Source: a marine actinobacterium MedAcidi-G3 (GTDB taxonomy: Bacteria > Actinomycetota > Acidimicrobiia > Acidimicrobiales > Poriferisodalaceae). From it: 64,000 nt of DNA. The stretch is from positions 1-64,000 of the forward strand of contig JUEP01000009.1 of NCBI GenBank assembly GCA_000817105.1, written 5' to 3'. Of the stretch, positions 45,681-54,767 are shown piece after piece (the stretch's first letter is position 1; every line of letters begins with the position of its first letter). The notes under the pieces are model-generated. The model saw only the letters and a list, made by a program, of their open reading frames with translations. It ran no database searches and was not told where the DNA came from. Position numbers and translations under genes: made by a program.

Positions 45681-46732
45681 GAAGACGGATGTCCTAAAAG
45701 CGTTTGATTTAGTGCAGTAGCTATCTTCTCAGAAGAGAACGTTGAAGAGCGTTGACGGCCACTGGCGCATAAGCGCTCTGCCAAAAGGTCATCGGTAAGC
45801 ACTCTCTCCAGCGCGCCCGCTACGACCGTCGGTGTCTTCGAAGCTAATACAAGGCCAGCTTCGCCAACGGTTTCACCGACCGCTGTGGTTGCATAGGAAA
45901 CCAACGGAATTCCACGCGCCATCGCCTCAACCAAGGGAACTCCAAAACCCTCATGATCGCTAAGCGTGCAAAAAACTGATGCTTGTCTGTACTCCCTTTC
46001 GAGCTGCTCGTCATCAACCCAACCGGTCATAGTGATGGCTTCAGATAGGGCAAGATTTCTTATAAGACCCTCAATAGCTTGGTCGTAGCGGTCAGAAGTA
46101 GATGCTCCTACAATTCGCAGTTTGACTTCGGGTATCCGCTGCTTAAGTACAGCTATAGCGGTGATGAGATCATGGATTCCTTTGTTAGGTGCAACCCTTC
46201 CCACAAATAGAACTGTCGGTGCTGGTCCGCTACTCGATTCAAAACCTGCCGGAGCATCAACCGGGAGAGGTATCACGAAACTATCGATATCACCGAATTG
46301 ACTGAGTACCTGAGCGTTGAAGTTGCTGTCGCATATGGCGAAGCTTGAGCGTTCAACTAAATCTGCAAGTTGGTCTTGCGCCCTTAACAATTCGAAAGCT
46401 ACCGATGGATCCCACCGAAGTAACACTTCGGGGGGTGTGAAATTATGGAATACGAGTGCCAGAGGCTCAGTGCGTTCCAAGAGAACTTGGGCACATGGCG
46501 AAGCCTGAGCAACGTGATACAGAAACAAGGTGTCTGCTCCGGGTCGCACGTAGCGATCTATATTTTGTAGATCGATTGTTTCTGCCGAGGTCTCGTCGTT
46601 GTTAGTCCCGACAAAGATTTCCGAATCACAGCCCTGAGATCGAAGATGGTCTTTAATGAAGGCGACATGATTGCCAATAGCATCTCCGCGAGCGAAGCTA
46701 GGAACGAACTGGTGAATAGCACTCCACCTCAT
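45677..46732 (-). CDS. GT4 glycosyltransferase (paralog of its upstream neighbour)
   Basis: This 351-residue GT-B enzyme begins IHQFVPSFARGDAIGNHVAF and carries FVGRVAPNKGIHDLITAI and the E-x7-E motif in SDHEGFGVPLVEAMARGIPLV. It is clearly paralogous to the next gene upstream (46729-47817), with matching segments such as VPxxxxxDAIGNH, GCDSEIF and HNFTP/HNITP. The overlap with both neighbours indicates one transcript. Tandem divergence suggests the two add successive, related sugars. Confidence 0.87.
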   Translation of the reverse strand: MRWSAIHQFVPSFARGDAIGNHVAFIKDHLRSQGCDSEIFVGTNNDETSAETIDLQNIDRYVRPGADTLFLYHVAQASPCAQVLLERTEPLALVFHNFTPPEVLLRWDPSVAFELLRAQDQLADLVERSSFAICDSNFNAQVLSQFGDIDSFVIPLPVDAPAGFESSSGPAPTVLFVGRVAPNKGIHDLITAIAVLKQRIPEVKLRIVGASTSDRYDQAIEGLIRNLALSEAITMTGWVDDEQLEREYRQASVFCTLSDHEGFGVPLVEAMARGIPLVSYATTAVGETVGEAGLVLASKTPTVVAGALERVLTDDLLAERLCASGRQRSSTFSSEKIATALNQTLLGHPSS

Positions 46733-47817
46733 AGCGACCCGAGAAGGGTCGAAAGATACTCACCGAAGTGGTCTTGAGTTATGCCTCGATCGAAATACTT
46801 TGCTCTTTGGCGCCCGGCCGTGCGGAGACGTTGGGCGAGACCAGAGTCAGAGCTGACTCGGTGAAGGGCGCAAGCGACGACCAGCGGGTTTTTGTCCTTC
46901 AACAGCAAGCCTCCATTGCCAACTGTCTCGCCAACAGCAGTGCAATCGAACGCAACCACTGGTAGGCCGTGGTGCATAGCTTCAATCACAGGTACACAAA
47001 ACCCCTCATGATCGCTTAAGCAACAGAAGACATCGGCACTTACGTAGTGGGCGACAAGCTCCTCCTGCGAAACCGAACCATGGAATGTTACGTGGTCGCG
47101 CATTCCGGCATGCGTAACGATGGTCTCGACAATCTTGCGGTAACCCGGTGGGCCATCTGTGCCAACAAAGTGAAGGTGCGCGTCATCACCGTGCAGTTCT
47201 CGAAGAGTTCGCACGGCTGCCACTAAATCATGGTGGGCTTTGTTGGGAGCGATCCTTCCGACGAAAAGAACTTGGGTTCCTCGTCGATTCCGTTCTAACT
47301 TGGCAAGCGCGGAGGAATCAGGAGCGGCGTTGGTCACATCAAAAAGCACCGGGATAGTTTCCGTCGATGTGTACCCGAGTTCGTCGAGTTCTGATTTGTT
47401 GAAGTCTGAATCACAAATAGCGTGATCGCAGTGCGCGGCGTACCTGGCCATTTGATCGCGACCTAGCTGGACTTCTGCAGCTAACAAGCCATCCCATTTG
47501 CCGACTAACGAGATAGGCGTGATGTTGTGGTAGTTAGCGATCTTCAACGCTGGGTGTTGAGCCCAACGCTCTGCAACAGGGCTTCCAATCGAAAACTGGT
47601 AAATCACAATGTCTGCATCTGGAGGAAGATGGTCGACATAGTGGGTGTCTGACATTAAATCTGGGTGCCGAAACATAGAAAATATTTCGCTCTCACAGCC
47701 CAAGCCCCTAATGACTTCGCGAAGTGCGAGGGTGTGATTCCCGACGGCATCCCTGGGTGAAATCGTGGGTACTAACTGATGCACACTCGTCACTAGAGAA
47801 TCGCTGTGATTAGGCAA
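46729..47817 (-). CDS. GT4 glycosyltransferase (tandem paralog)
   Basis: This 362-residue GT-B enzyme begins VHQLVPTISPRDAVGNHTLAL and has FVGRIAPNKAHHDLVAAV and the donor motif SDHEGFCVPVIEAMHHGLPVV with E-x7-E. It is the paralog of the following gene. Its start region overlaps the upstream methyltransferase-like gene by 25 bases, so translation is probably coupled. A conserved YHNITPISLVGKWD segment lies in the acceptor domain. Confidence 0.87.
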   Translation of the reverse strand: MPNHSDSLVTSVHQLVPTISPRDAVGNHTLALREVIRGLGCESEIFSMFRHPDLMSDTHYVDHLPPDADIVIYQFSIGSPVAERWAQHPALKIANYHNITPISLVGKWDGLLAAEVQLGRDQMARYAAHCDHAICDSDFNKSELDELGYTSTETIPVLFDVTNAAPDSSALAKLERNRRGTQVLFVGRIAPNKAHHDLVAAVRTLRELHGDDAHLHFVGTDGPPGYRKIVETIVTHAGMRDHVTFHGSVSQEELVAHYVSADVFCCLSDHEGFCVPVIEAMHHGLPVVAFDCTAVGETVGNGGLLLKDKNPLVVACALHRVSSDSGLAQRLRTAGRQRAKYFDRGITQDHFGEYLSTLLGSL

Positions 47818-48764
47818 TAGGAAGAGTCTGAGGATTGGACAACCCGGATGTTCGAGGCTCCTTCTCTGTTAAGCAGATAGCTCCAAGTCTCTTCGTGCAT
47901 GGGACGCCCATGAAGTAAATCTGTGGCTACCGGGCTTAGGCGCTTTGTCCAGGTTTCAGAGTGAATAACTATGACGGCCACGGCGGCTCCTGGTTTAGAT
48001 CTCAATAAGAGGAGACGAAGGGCACGAAGTTGCTCGTTGATGGATGCCTGGTCGGGTATACCGCACAAGATAAAACCACCGAGAGATTCGTTGTGCAGGT
48101 CACCCAAGTGGTCGAACAAATGTTCATGACGGACATCGACTGCTTCTTGGGTTGGTGCATCGCTGGAGGTGACACCGTAAGCATCAACTCCTCCGTCCCT
48201 GAGGTTCTTCAAAAGCCGACTATTAGGTAAATCTCCGATTAAAACCCGCCCGGAGACTTGCTTAAAATGCTGACTCAGGACTCCATCGAAGTCTTCAAAC
48301 GAAGTTGGAATTGTGATCCCGCTGAGTAGTTCAGAGCGCGTTGATACGTCAACATCCAAGCGGTCTTCGAGTGCGGCCAACCTTTTGTTGACACTTTTAA
48401 GGCTCGCATCCAATAACCGTAAGGGTCTAGTTATGTGGATTCCAAGAGCGGTAATTTGTTGAGTTACGTGCCGGTGGTAAAAATAAGTGAGGCGACGTAC
48501 CGTCCACTTAACACATCGTCCAAGTGGAGACTTGCTGTTTATAGGAACAGCAGGATCCACATATGCAGCAGATTCGATAGATCGGATAGTGTCTTCAACA
48601 CCATTTTCTAAGCTCGCGTCAGGAATCCATCGACGGAACTCTTCGTCAAGGCTGCGAAGTAACGCTCTCGGATATTCGCCAGAAGAAGAGCGGCGTTGAG
48701 CTTCAGCTTCGATTTCAGCTACTACTTCTTTGAAATAGTTGGCATCAGATTCAGAATCACTCAT
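47793..48764 (-). CDS. coiled-coil protein with degenerate methyltransferase-like domain
   Basis: This 323-residue protein has a helical N-terminus (VVAEIEAEAQRRSSSGEYP), a mid-region helix (LLDASLKSVNKRLAALEDRLDV) that looks coiled-coil, and a C-terminal Rossmann-like half. In the latter VLIGDLPNSRLLKNLRDGGVDAYGVTSSD resembles motif I and II of SAM methyltransferases without the usual GxGxG. It may be a non-catalytic relative of chain-capping O-antigen methyltransferases. A strong AGGAGG lies eight bases before the ATG, making it the first gene of the minus-strand GT set. Confidence 0.55.
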   Translation of the reverse strand: MSDSESDANYFKEVVAEIEAEAQRRSSSGEYPRALLRSLDEEFRRWIPDASLENGVEDTIRSIESAAYVDPAVPINSKSPLGRCVKWTVRRLTYFYHRHVTQQITALGIHITRPLRLLDASLKSVNKRLAALEDRLDVDVSTRSELLSGITIPTSFEDFDGVLSQHFKQVSGRVLIGDLPNSRLLKNLRDGGVDAYGVTSSDAPTQEAVDVRHEHLFDHLGDLHNESLGGFILCGIPDQASINEQLRALRLLLLRSKPGAAVAVIVIHSETWTKRLSPVATDLLHGRPMHEETWSYLLNREGASNIRVVQSSDSSYCLITAIL

Positions 48765-48826
48765 TCCAGGGCCCTCCTGTGGCCCGACCCACCTAAAGCG
48801 TGACGAGTCGATAGCGTAGCTGCGAC

Positions 48827-49903
48827 ATGCGAGTTGCTATTGACGCTACGCCACTGATCGGTTCTCGTACGGGCATCGGCGTGTTCGTAGACGGATTACT
48901 TCGTTCTTTTCAGGATTACATCCCGGACGAAGCCGAATATGAAGTTGCCACATACACGTTGTCGCTCAAAGCACGAATCAGGGGAAGCACACATGGACAT
49001 TGGGTGCCTTTACCGGCTCGGGGGTCTGCGTTTGTCTGGCGAACTTTTGGTGGGCCTAAGATCGAAAGATTCGTCGGTGATATTGATGTCGTTCATGGAA
49101 CAAACTTTCTTGTGCCGCCGTCAAAAGTGTCGCGTGTGATTTCGGTCCACGACCTGTCATTTCTAAATGATTTCAGAAGCGATAGGAACTCCAATAGGCG
49201 TTTCGATCATTCGGTGAAAGAAGCGGTGAATTCAGGAGCAACGGTTCACACAATTTCCGAGCATGTCGCCGAGGAAATACGCGATAAATATGGGGCGAAA
49301 GATGTACGGGTTGTCTATCCCGGGGTGGAACAAAAACCCGCAGTTACTAAGACGTTCCCGGAACAGCCAACTCTGCTAGCCGTCGGCGCAACCAATAAAA
49401 GAAAAGGTTTCGTTGACCTCATCAAGGCCTTTCAGTCAGTAGCGCGCCAAAATAAAATGGTCCAGCTTCAACTTGTGGGACCGGCAGGAGATAGTGATCA
49501 AGAAGTAGACCAGTGCATTAAGAGGCTGCCGGACGATATCAAGAGTCGCGTCCACCGATTTGGGTTCGTTAAGAGAGAACGAAGAGATCAACTTATGAAT
49601 GACGCGACCCTTCTCGTTCACCCGAGCCATTATGAGGGATTTGGCTTCCCGGTGTTAGAGGCCATGTCAATGGGTACACCTGTCGTTACCACGACAGGTG
49701 GAGCCCTTCCCGAAATTGCTGGAGAGGCTGCCTTGAAAGTTCATCCAGGCGATGTTGATGCGTTAGCTGACACCATTATCGAGCTACTTGCGAATGAAGA
49801 GCTGCAAAAAAAGTTGTCAGTTGTCGGCATAGATCGTGCACAAATGTTCAACTGGAGAGACACCGCCGAGGGGATGTTGGATCTCTACACTTCTCTGCTA
49901 TAA
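48827..49903 (+). CDS. GT4 glycosyltransferase
   Basis: This 358-residue GT-B enzyme starts MRVAIDATPLIGSRTGIGVFVDGLL, the typical N-terminus of mannosyl/rhamnosyl-type GT4 enzymes, with VHGTNFLVPPSKVSRVISVHDLSF, AVGATNKRKGFVDLIKAF and the donor motif HYEGFGFPVLEAMSMGTPVV (E-x7-E). It is divergent from the minus-strand GT set across 62 bases and precedes gmd. The sugar is unknown; GDP-mannose-derived donors are plausible from context. Confidence 0.88.
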   Translation: MRVAIDATPLIGSRTGIGVFVDGLLRSFQDYIPDEAEYEVATYTLSLKARIRGSTHGHWVPLPARGSAFVWRTFGGPKIERFVGDIDVVHGTNFLVPPSKVSRVISVHDLSFLNDFRSDRNSNRRFDHSVKEAVNSGATVHTISEHVAEEIRDKYGAKDVRVVYPGVEQKPAVTKTFPEQPTLLAVGATNKRKGFVDLIKAFQSVARQNKMVQLQLVGPAGDSDQEVDQCIKRLPDDIKSRVHRFGFVKRERRDQLMNDATLLVHPSHYEGFGFPVLEAMSMGTPVVTTTGGALPEIAGEAALKVHPGDVDALADTIIELLANEELQKKLSVVGIDRAQMFNWRDTAEGMLDLYTSLL

Positions 49904-50002
49904 GCCCAGAACCGTTTAGTAGATATTTTTCGGGGGTACGCGACTCTGTTGCAGGACCGTCCTAGGCTTTCAATGGTTCGGCTGAAGGACGGAAGATTCC
50001 GA

Positions 50003-50983
50003 GTGCGCACTGCCCTAATAACAGGCATTACAGGTCAAGATGGTCAGTATCTGGCCGAGGTCCTCCATGAGGAGGGATACAAGGTCTACGGCTTGATCAA
50101 AGGTCAGAGGAATCCAAAGGCCGAAATGATTAATACAGAGCTCCCATTTGTGGAGCTGGTTGAAGGTGACCTGCAAGACCTTTCGTCACTTATCGCTGCT
50201 TTGGAGTACACCCAGCCACACGAGGTCTACAACCTTGGCGCGATCTCTTTTGTAGCTCTATCGTTCAAGCAAGCCGAGCTGACTGCCAACATCACCGGAC
50301 TTGGGGTTCTGAGGCTTTTAGAGGCGATACGACTCGTTGGTGGCAAAGAAAACTCGATTCGTTTTTACCAAGCTTCGTCTAGCGAAATGTTTGGCAAGGT
50401 AAGGGAGACTCCTCAAACAGAGTTGACACCGCTTCACCCTCGAAGCCCATATGGATCTGCCAAAGTCTTTGGACACCACACAACTGTCAATTACCGAGAA
50501 AGCTACGGCCTCTATGCCTGTAGCGGCATACTGTTTAACCACGAATCGCCCCGGAGGGGCATAGAGTTCGTAACTCGCAAGGTCACTAATGCCGTAGCTC
50601 GAATTAAATTGGGTCAACAAGACCACGTAGCGCTAGGGAACTTGGACGCTAAACGTGATTGGGGGTTTGCCGGCGACTACGTGAGGGCTATGTATCTCAT
50701 GTTGCAGCAGGACGAGCCCGATGATTTCGTAGTCGCAACGGGTGAGACCCATGCTGTGAGCGAGTTTGTCGCTCTTGCTTTCGCAGCCGCCGGTATCGAG
50801 GATTGGGAACGATACGTCCAAATCGACCCCCGTTTTTTCCGACCTGCGGAAGTAGACCTTCTAGTAGGTGATGCGACCAAAGCAAAAACTCAGCTTGGCT
50901 GGCAACCGAAGGTATCTTTCCCCGACCTGGTTCACATGATGGTCGAACATGACCTCAAAATTGAGCAAGAGAAACTTTCCTGA
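50003..50983 (+). CDS. gmd: GDP-mannose 4,6-dehydratase
   Basis: This short-chain dehydrogenase has [18 protein letters not shown] with the NAD-binding Gly pattern, [14 protein letters not shown], the catalytic SSSEMFG and [12 protein letters not shown] (Tyr/Lys), [18 protein letters not shown], and [18 protein letters not shown], all diagnostic of Gmd. It dehydrates GDP-mannose to GDP-4-keto-6-deoxymannose for GDP-fucose, GDP-rhamnose or similar. I set the start at GTG 50003 (VRTALITG); the frame is open from TTG 49949. No GDP-fucose synthase is in the window, so the final sugar is open. Confidence 0.92.
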   Translation: MRTALITGITGQDGQYLAEVLHEEGYKVYGLIKGQRNPKAEMINTELPFVELVEGDLQDLSSLIAALEYTQPHEVYNLGAISFVALSFKQAELTANITGLGVLRLLEAIRLVGGKENSIRFYQASSSEMFGKVRETPQTELTPLHPRSPYGSAKVFGHHTTVNYRESYGLYACSGILFNHESPRRGIEFVTRKVTNAVARIKLGQQDHVALGNLDAKRDWGFAGDYVRAMYLMLQQDEPDDFVVATGETHAVSEFVALAFAAAGIEDWERYVQIDPRFFRPAEVDLLVGDATKAKTQLGWQPKVSFPDLVHMMVEHDLKIEQEKLS

Positions 50984-51064
50984 AATTTGTAAGAGTAGGG
51001 CTAACCCTTATCTTGGAAGAAGCTAGGTACTCTCAGTTGTAGACCTGCAACAGGAAGTTAGGTA

Positions 51065-52372
51065 GTGCCACTTAAGTCAGCGTTAACAGCGCTCGTGATC
51101 ATTGCTGGACTGCTCGTTTCTCCGGTCAGTCTGTATGCGCTGGAACAGGTTAAGTCGCAACGAGATACAGCTTTAGTCTCGTCGAACCCCAATGATCCTT
51201 GCTTTGCGGGGTGTGCCCCGTATGGGATCCCGTGGCATTTCGGGGCGATCGATGCATTACCTGCATGGGAGCGAACAACCGGAAGCAGCGACGTGACGAT
51301 CGCCGTCGTCGACACAGGGATAGACACACAACACCCCGACTTATTAGGTCGAGTAACTCGTATCCCAGGATGTGGTTTGGGACCAACAAATTCTTATGAC
51401 ACGAGCCATGGCACCTTCATCGCTGGTCTTATCGGCGCTGTCGCCGATAATTCGATTGGGACAACTGGACTGGACTGGAAGGCAGAGCTGCTCGATGTGC
51501 GAGTGATGAACGGAGGCAATGGTTCGACTCAGGTCATAGCGTCGGGAATAAAATGCGCCGCAGCCAATGGAGCGGACATAATCAGCTTGTCTTTCGTGCA
51601 ACAGGGGAGTCAACTTTCTCCAATATTGAAAGAAGCAATCTCCGAAGCGCAAAAAGCAGGATCGCTAGTTGTAGCTGCTGCTGGGAACGATGGTTATGAG
51701 CGCCAGAGATTTCCGGCAGCGGCCGAAGGAGTCCTGAGCGTAGGAGCTCTAAACGCTGACCTTAATATCTCATCATTTAGCACCCGAGGAAATTGGATAG
51801 ACCTGATGGCGCCAGGCAACCAGTTGCTGTCCCTTGGTGCCGGCTCAAGTAATAGCGTTCGGCTGGGAAGCGGCTCCTCTTTCGCTGCGCCCCTTGTAGC
51901 TGCCAGCGCCTCGTTGGTTAAAGCTCGTTTTCCTTACTTCGAAGCCGAACAGATTATGAGTCAACTTATTCGTACAGCTGAGACACACAAGGATCTACTA
52001 ACTGGCTATAGTTATCGAATTTTGAACATAGGAAATGCCTTGAACCAGCCTTATCGAAGCCATTGGCAGGTAACAACAGCTGGGCAAGTTTTTGCTTTAG
52101 GTGAATCAGAACACTTTGGTGATCTTGTGGGCAGTTCTTCTCAACGGGATGTTGTGGCCATCGCCGCAAATTCAACTGGACTTGGATATTGGTTAACGCG
52201 ATCTAATGGCGAGATAGCGCCCTTCGGTGACGCTGTAGCTCTTGGAGATCTCAAAGAAATTGCTTTGAATAAGCCGATTGTTGACATGGCGGCTACTCCA
52301 TCTGGTGATGGTTATTGGTTGGTGGCTTCTGATGGCGGAATTTTTTCCGACTGGAGCGATTGCTTTGAATAA
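51065..52372 (+). CDS. secreted subtilisin-like serine protease (S8), C-terminus truncated by frameshift
   Basis: GTG start, with a signal peptide of about 25 residues ([20 protein letters not shown]). The S8 domain has the full triad: Asp in [15 protein letters not shown]-like sequence, His in [11 protein letters not shown], and Ser in [18 protein letters not shown]-type repeats follow from about residue 330. The frame ends early at TAA 52370-52372 with an aberrant DWSDCFE tail, because 26 bases are missing between two otherwise perfect repeats. Restoring them would carry the frame to 52655, where it overlaps the next gene. The protease domain itself is intact, so a shortened enzyme may still function. 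Confidence 0.85.
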   Translation: MPLKSALTALVIIAGLLVSPVSLYALEQVKSQRDTALVSSNPNDPCFAGCAPYGIPWHFGAIDALPAWERTTGSSDVTIAVVDTGIDTQHPDLLGRVTRIPGCGLGPTNSYDTSHGTFIAGLIGAVADNSIGTTGLDWKAELLDVRVMNGGNGSTQVIASGIKCAAANGADIISLSFVQQGSQLSPILKEAISEAQKAGSLVVAAAGNDGYERQRFPAAAEGVLSVGALNADLNISSFSTRGNWIDLMAPGNQLLSLGAGSSNSVRLGSGSSFAAPLVAASASLVKARFPYFEAEQIMSQLIRTAETHKDLLTGYSYRILNIGNALNQPYRSHWQVTTAGQVFALGESEHFGDLVGSSSQRDVVAIAANSTGLGYWLTRSNGEIAPFGDAVALGDLKEIALNKPIVDMAATPSGDGYWLVASDGGIFSDWSDCFE

Positions 52373-52447
52373 GCCGATTGTTGACATGGCGGCTACTCCA
52401 TCTGGTGATGGTTATTGGTTGGTGGCTTCTGATGGCGGAATTTTTTC
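52259..52447 (+). repeat. two identical 89-nt coding repeats, second copy offset 100 nt
   Basis: Bases 52259-52347 and 52359-52447 are identical over 89 nt, starting ATTGCTTTGAATAAGCCG and ending in the run GGAATTTTTTC. A third, partial copy starts at 52485, 126 nt (42 codons) after the second. The first unit is 100 nt, that is 126 minus 26: the 26 nt that begin GTTTGGTGATGCAG and lead into CGACTGG are missing from it. Identity at the DNA level points to very recent duplication. Confidence 0.9.
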
Positions 52448-52655
52448 GTTTGGTGATGCAGAGTTTTATGGTTCGACTGGAGCGATTGCTTTGAATAAGC
52501 CGATCACATCGGCAGTGCAAACACGACTCGGTTATGACCTTGTCGCCGAAGATGGTGGTGTTTTTAACTTCAACTCTCCTTTCCTGGGTAGTGCCGCTTC
52601 ATCGGTATCGAATGAACGCGTTATCGATGCCACAAGTCGAGTCAGCCAATGGTAA
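52351..52655 (+). pseudogene. out-of-frame C-terminal remnant of the S8 protease
   Basis: In the frame displaced by the 26-nt deletion the sequence continues with [43 protein letters not shown], then [20 protein letters not shown] and a final [17 protein letters not shown] before TAA at 52653-52655. It is the expected end of the GYW-repeat domain. It overlaps the ATG of the SpoIID-like gene at 52649, the close overlap common in this genome, which supports this being the ancestral end of the gene. Confidence 0.75.
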
Positions 52656-54712
52656 GAAGAGCCCGGTTAGCAGCTCCTCTGCTTGTTGTCTGCCTACTAG
52701 GTCAAATTTTTTTGCCTGGCGGGTCTGCTCAAGCGATAGCCCCTGACGATATTCTGGTCGAAGGCCGAGGGTGGGGGCATGGACGCGGCCTTCAACAGTG
52801 GGGCGCCCTTGGCTACGCGATAGATCACTTGTGGTCATACGAGCAAATACTGCAACATTATTACTCAAACACCGCGAGTTCGTATGCTGCTGATAGGGAA
52901 ATCAAAGTTCACATAACGCGCAATAATGAGATGGATCTTTTGGTCACATCGGCTGCGTCTTTTACCGTTCAAGGAATCCAATTTTACGGTGGACAAATAG
53001 CGCGAATTTCCGCGCAGGGCCCACACAATTTTCAGATCAATCAGTCGACGGGCTGCGCTGATCCGGGTTACCCGGTTTATGCCGGCCATCCAGGTCAACT
53101 GGACAACAGTGGTCGAACCTTCGTCGAAGCACTGCCGGTAGGCAATAATCAAGCAGTCGATGATCTCAACCAACTGCTCGAAGTTATTACATGCGATCGA
53201 TCGAACCCAACTCGTGAGGTCTCCAGAAGACACTACAGAGGGTCGATAGGGCTCATTGAACAAAACGGGCAGTACACCTTCAATCGCGTTTTGCGAGAGC
53301 AATACCTCCGAGGAGTGGTGCCCCAAGAAACCCCATCTTCTTGGGGAACCATGGGGGGAGGCACTGGGATGCAAGCTCTGCGGGCGCAAGCTGTCGCAGC
53401 GCGAACGTACCTAGAAGCCATCTCGCAGAGACGTCAGGCCAAGGGCTATATGACAGATACTTGCGACACAATCGGCTGCCAGGTTTACCTCGGAGCAAGT
53501 GTGAATGACAAACCCCTTGATTATGGACCCGACTTTTGGACTACGACAGCTGCCGTAACAGAGACAGCGGGAATAATTCGCGTGTCACATGATGGTTCGA
53601 TACCGCTCGCTGAATTTGGATCTAGCAGTGGTGGTTGGACAACTCCACAATCTGAACTGTCGGGTTTCCCCGCCGTTGTAGATGACGGCGACGATGTTAG
53701 TGCCAACCCGCATCACCTTTGGGAAAAGACCATTCAACGGACTGATGTAGAATCCAGATACCCCGAGATTGGTCAACTGAAAGAAATCAAAGTCACGCTC
53801 AGAAATGGGCTTGGTGAATGGGGAGGAAGAACTAGGCAGCTCCTGCTCCGGGGTACAACAGCTAATACAACGATAGACATCTCAAATTGGGCTGAAGATC
53901 CATTTCGTAAAGGCTTACGACTCAAATCTGACTGGTATCGGTTCCCGCAATTCCCTGAATACAGCGAACCCGGTTTTTGGCTAGCAAAAAGTAATGGGGG
54001 AGTATTGGCCGTCGGTACAGCTAAACATTTCGGCGATGCAAAACAAGTAGATCGCTCTGGACCAATTGTTGATTTAGCAGCTCCAGCCGGTGCCGAGGGA
54101 TATTGGTTAGTTTCTGATTCGGGCGAAGTCTTTTCTTACGGAAACGCTGCCCATCATGGCGATCTGCGAGGCCAAAAACTTGCTGATCCTGTAGTTGCCA
54201 TGACCGCTCACCCAACAGGAAACGGATATTGGCTCGCAACTGCCGATGGCGGGGTCTTTTCGTTTGGTAACGCCGGGTATTACGGATCAATGGGCGCAAT
54301 TGCACTGAATAAGCCAGTCGTTGGTATGGAGACAACTAAGAGTGGCAATGGGTATTGGCTTGTTGCATCAGATGGAGGAGTCTTTAGCTTTGGTGATGCC
54401 GGTTTCTTTGGGTCGACAGGTGACATTGTCTTGAACAAGCCGATCACTTCGATGACTGCTGCCAAAGATGGCAGGGGCTACTGGTTCGTGGCGTCTGATG
54501 GCGGCGTATTTGCTTTCGGGTCAGTTGAGTTCTTTGGATCTCGGGGCGGTGATAAGAATCGACGATCAACCGCGGGAATGGCAGTGACCAACACCAACGA
54601 TGGATACTGGTTGGTTTGGGATGACGGAACCAGCTTTCCGTTCGGTGACGCTCCCGATTTTGGAAGCAGTGTGGCCAAACGCACTGTGGTTGCTATCGAA
54701 GTTGTTCCGTGA
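52649..54712 (+). CDS. secreted SpoIID/LytB-domain protein with GYW repeats
   Basis: A 687-residue secreted protein with an N-terminal signal ([20 protein letters not shown]). The SpoIID/LytB domain starts [19 protein letters not shown] and has [15 protein letters not shown] and [15 protein letters not shown], as in SpoIID-like proteins, some of which are lytic transglycosylases. About five GYW-type repeats follow from residue 430 (for example [19 protein letters not shown] and [15 protein letters not shown]). These match the repeats of the upstream protease. It likely acts at the cell surface on peptidoglycan or is held there by the repeat domain. Confidence 0.88.
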   Translation: MVRRARLAAPLLVVCLLGQIFLPGGSAQAIAPDDILVEGRGWGHGRGLQQWGALGYAIDHLWSYEQILQHYYSNTASSYAADREIKVHITRNNEMDLLVTSAASFTVQGIQFYGGQIARISAQGPHNFQINQSTGCADPGYPVYAGHPGQLDNSGRTFVEALPVGNNQAVDDLNQLLEVITCDRSNPTREVSRRHYRGSIGLIEQNGQYTFNRVLREQYLRGVVPQETPSSWGTMGGGTGMQALRAQAVAARTYLEAISQRRQAKGYMTDTCDTIGCQVYLGASVNDKPLDYGPDFWTTTAAVTETAGIIRVSHDGSIPLAEFGSSSGGWTTPQSELSGFPAVVDDGDDVSANPHHLWEKTIQRTDVESRYPEIGQLKEIKVTLRNGLGEWGGRTRQLLLRGTTANTTIDISNWAEDPFRKGLRLKSDWYRFPQFPEYSEPGFWLAKSNGGVLAVGTAKHFGDAKQVDRSGPIVDLAAPAGAEGYWLVSDSGEVFSYGNAAHHGDLRGQKLADPVVAMTAHPTGNGYWLATADGGVFSFGNAGYYGSMGAIALNKPVVGMETTKSGNGYWLVASDGGVFSFGDAGFFGSTGDIVLNKPITSMTAAKDGRGYWFVASDGGVFAFGSVEFFGSRGGDKNRRSTAGMAVTNTNDGYWLVWDDGTSFPFGDAPDFGSSVAKRTVVAIEVVP

Positions 54713-54767
54713 TCTTCGCCGTTAGTGATCGAGGCATCATCGCGGGGCGAGGTACTCTCGGACCGTC

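Noticed and set aside
54271-54540. Repeats in the SpoIID gene as a CRISPR-like or transposon repeat
   Set aside because: They are diverged coding repeats in phase with the GYW protein motif.
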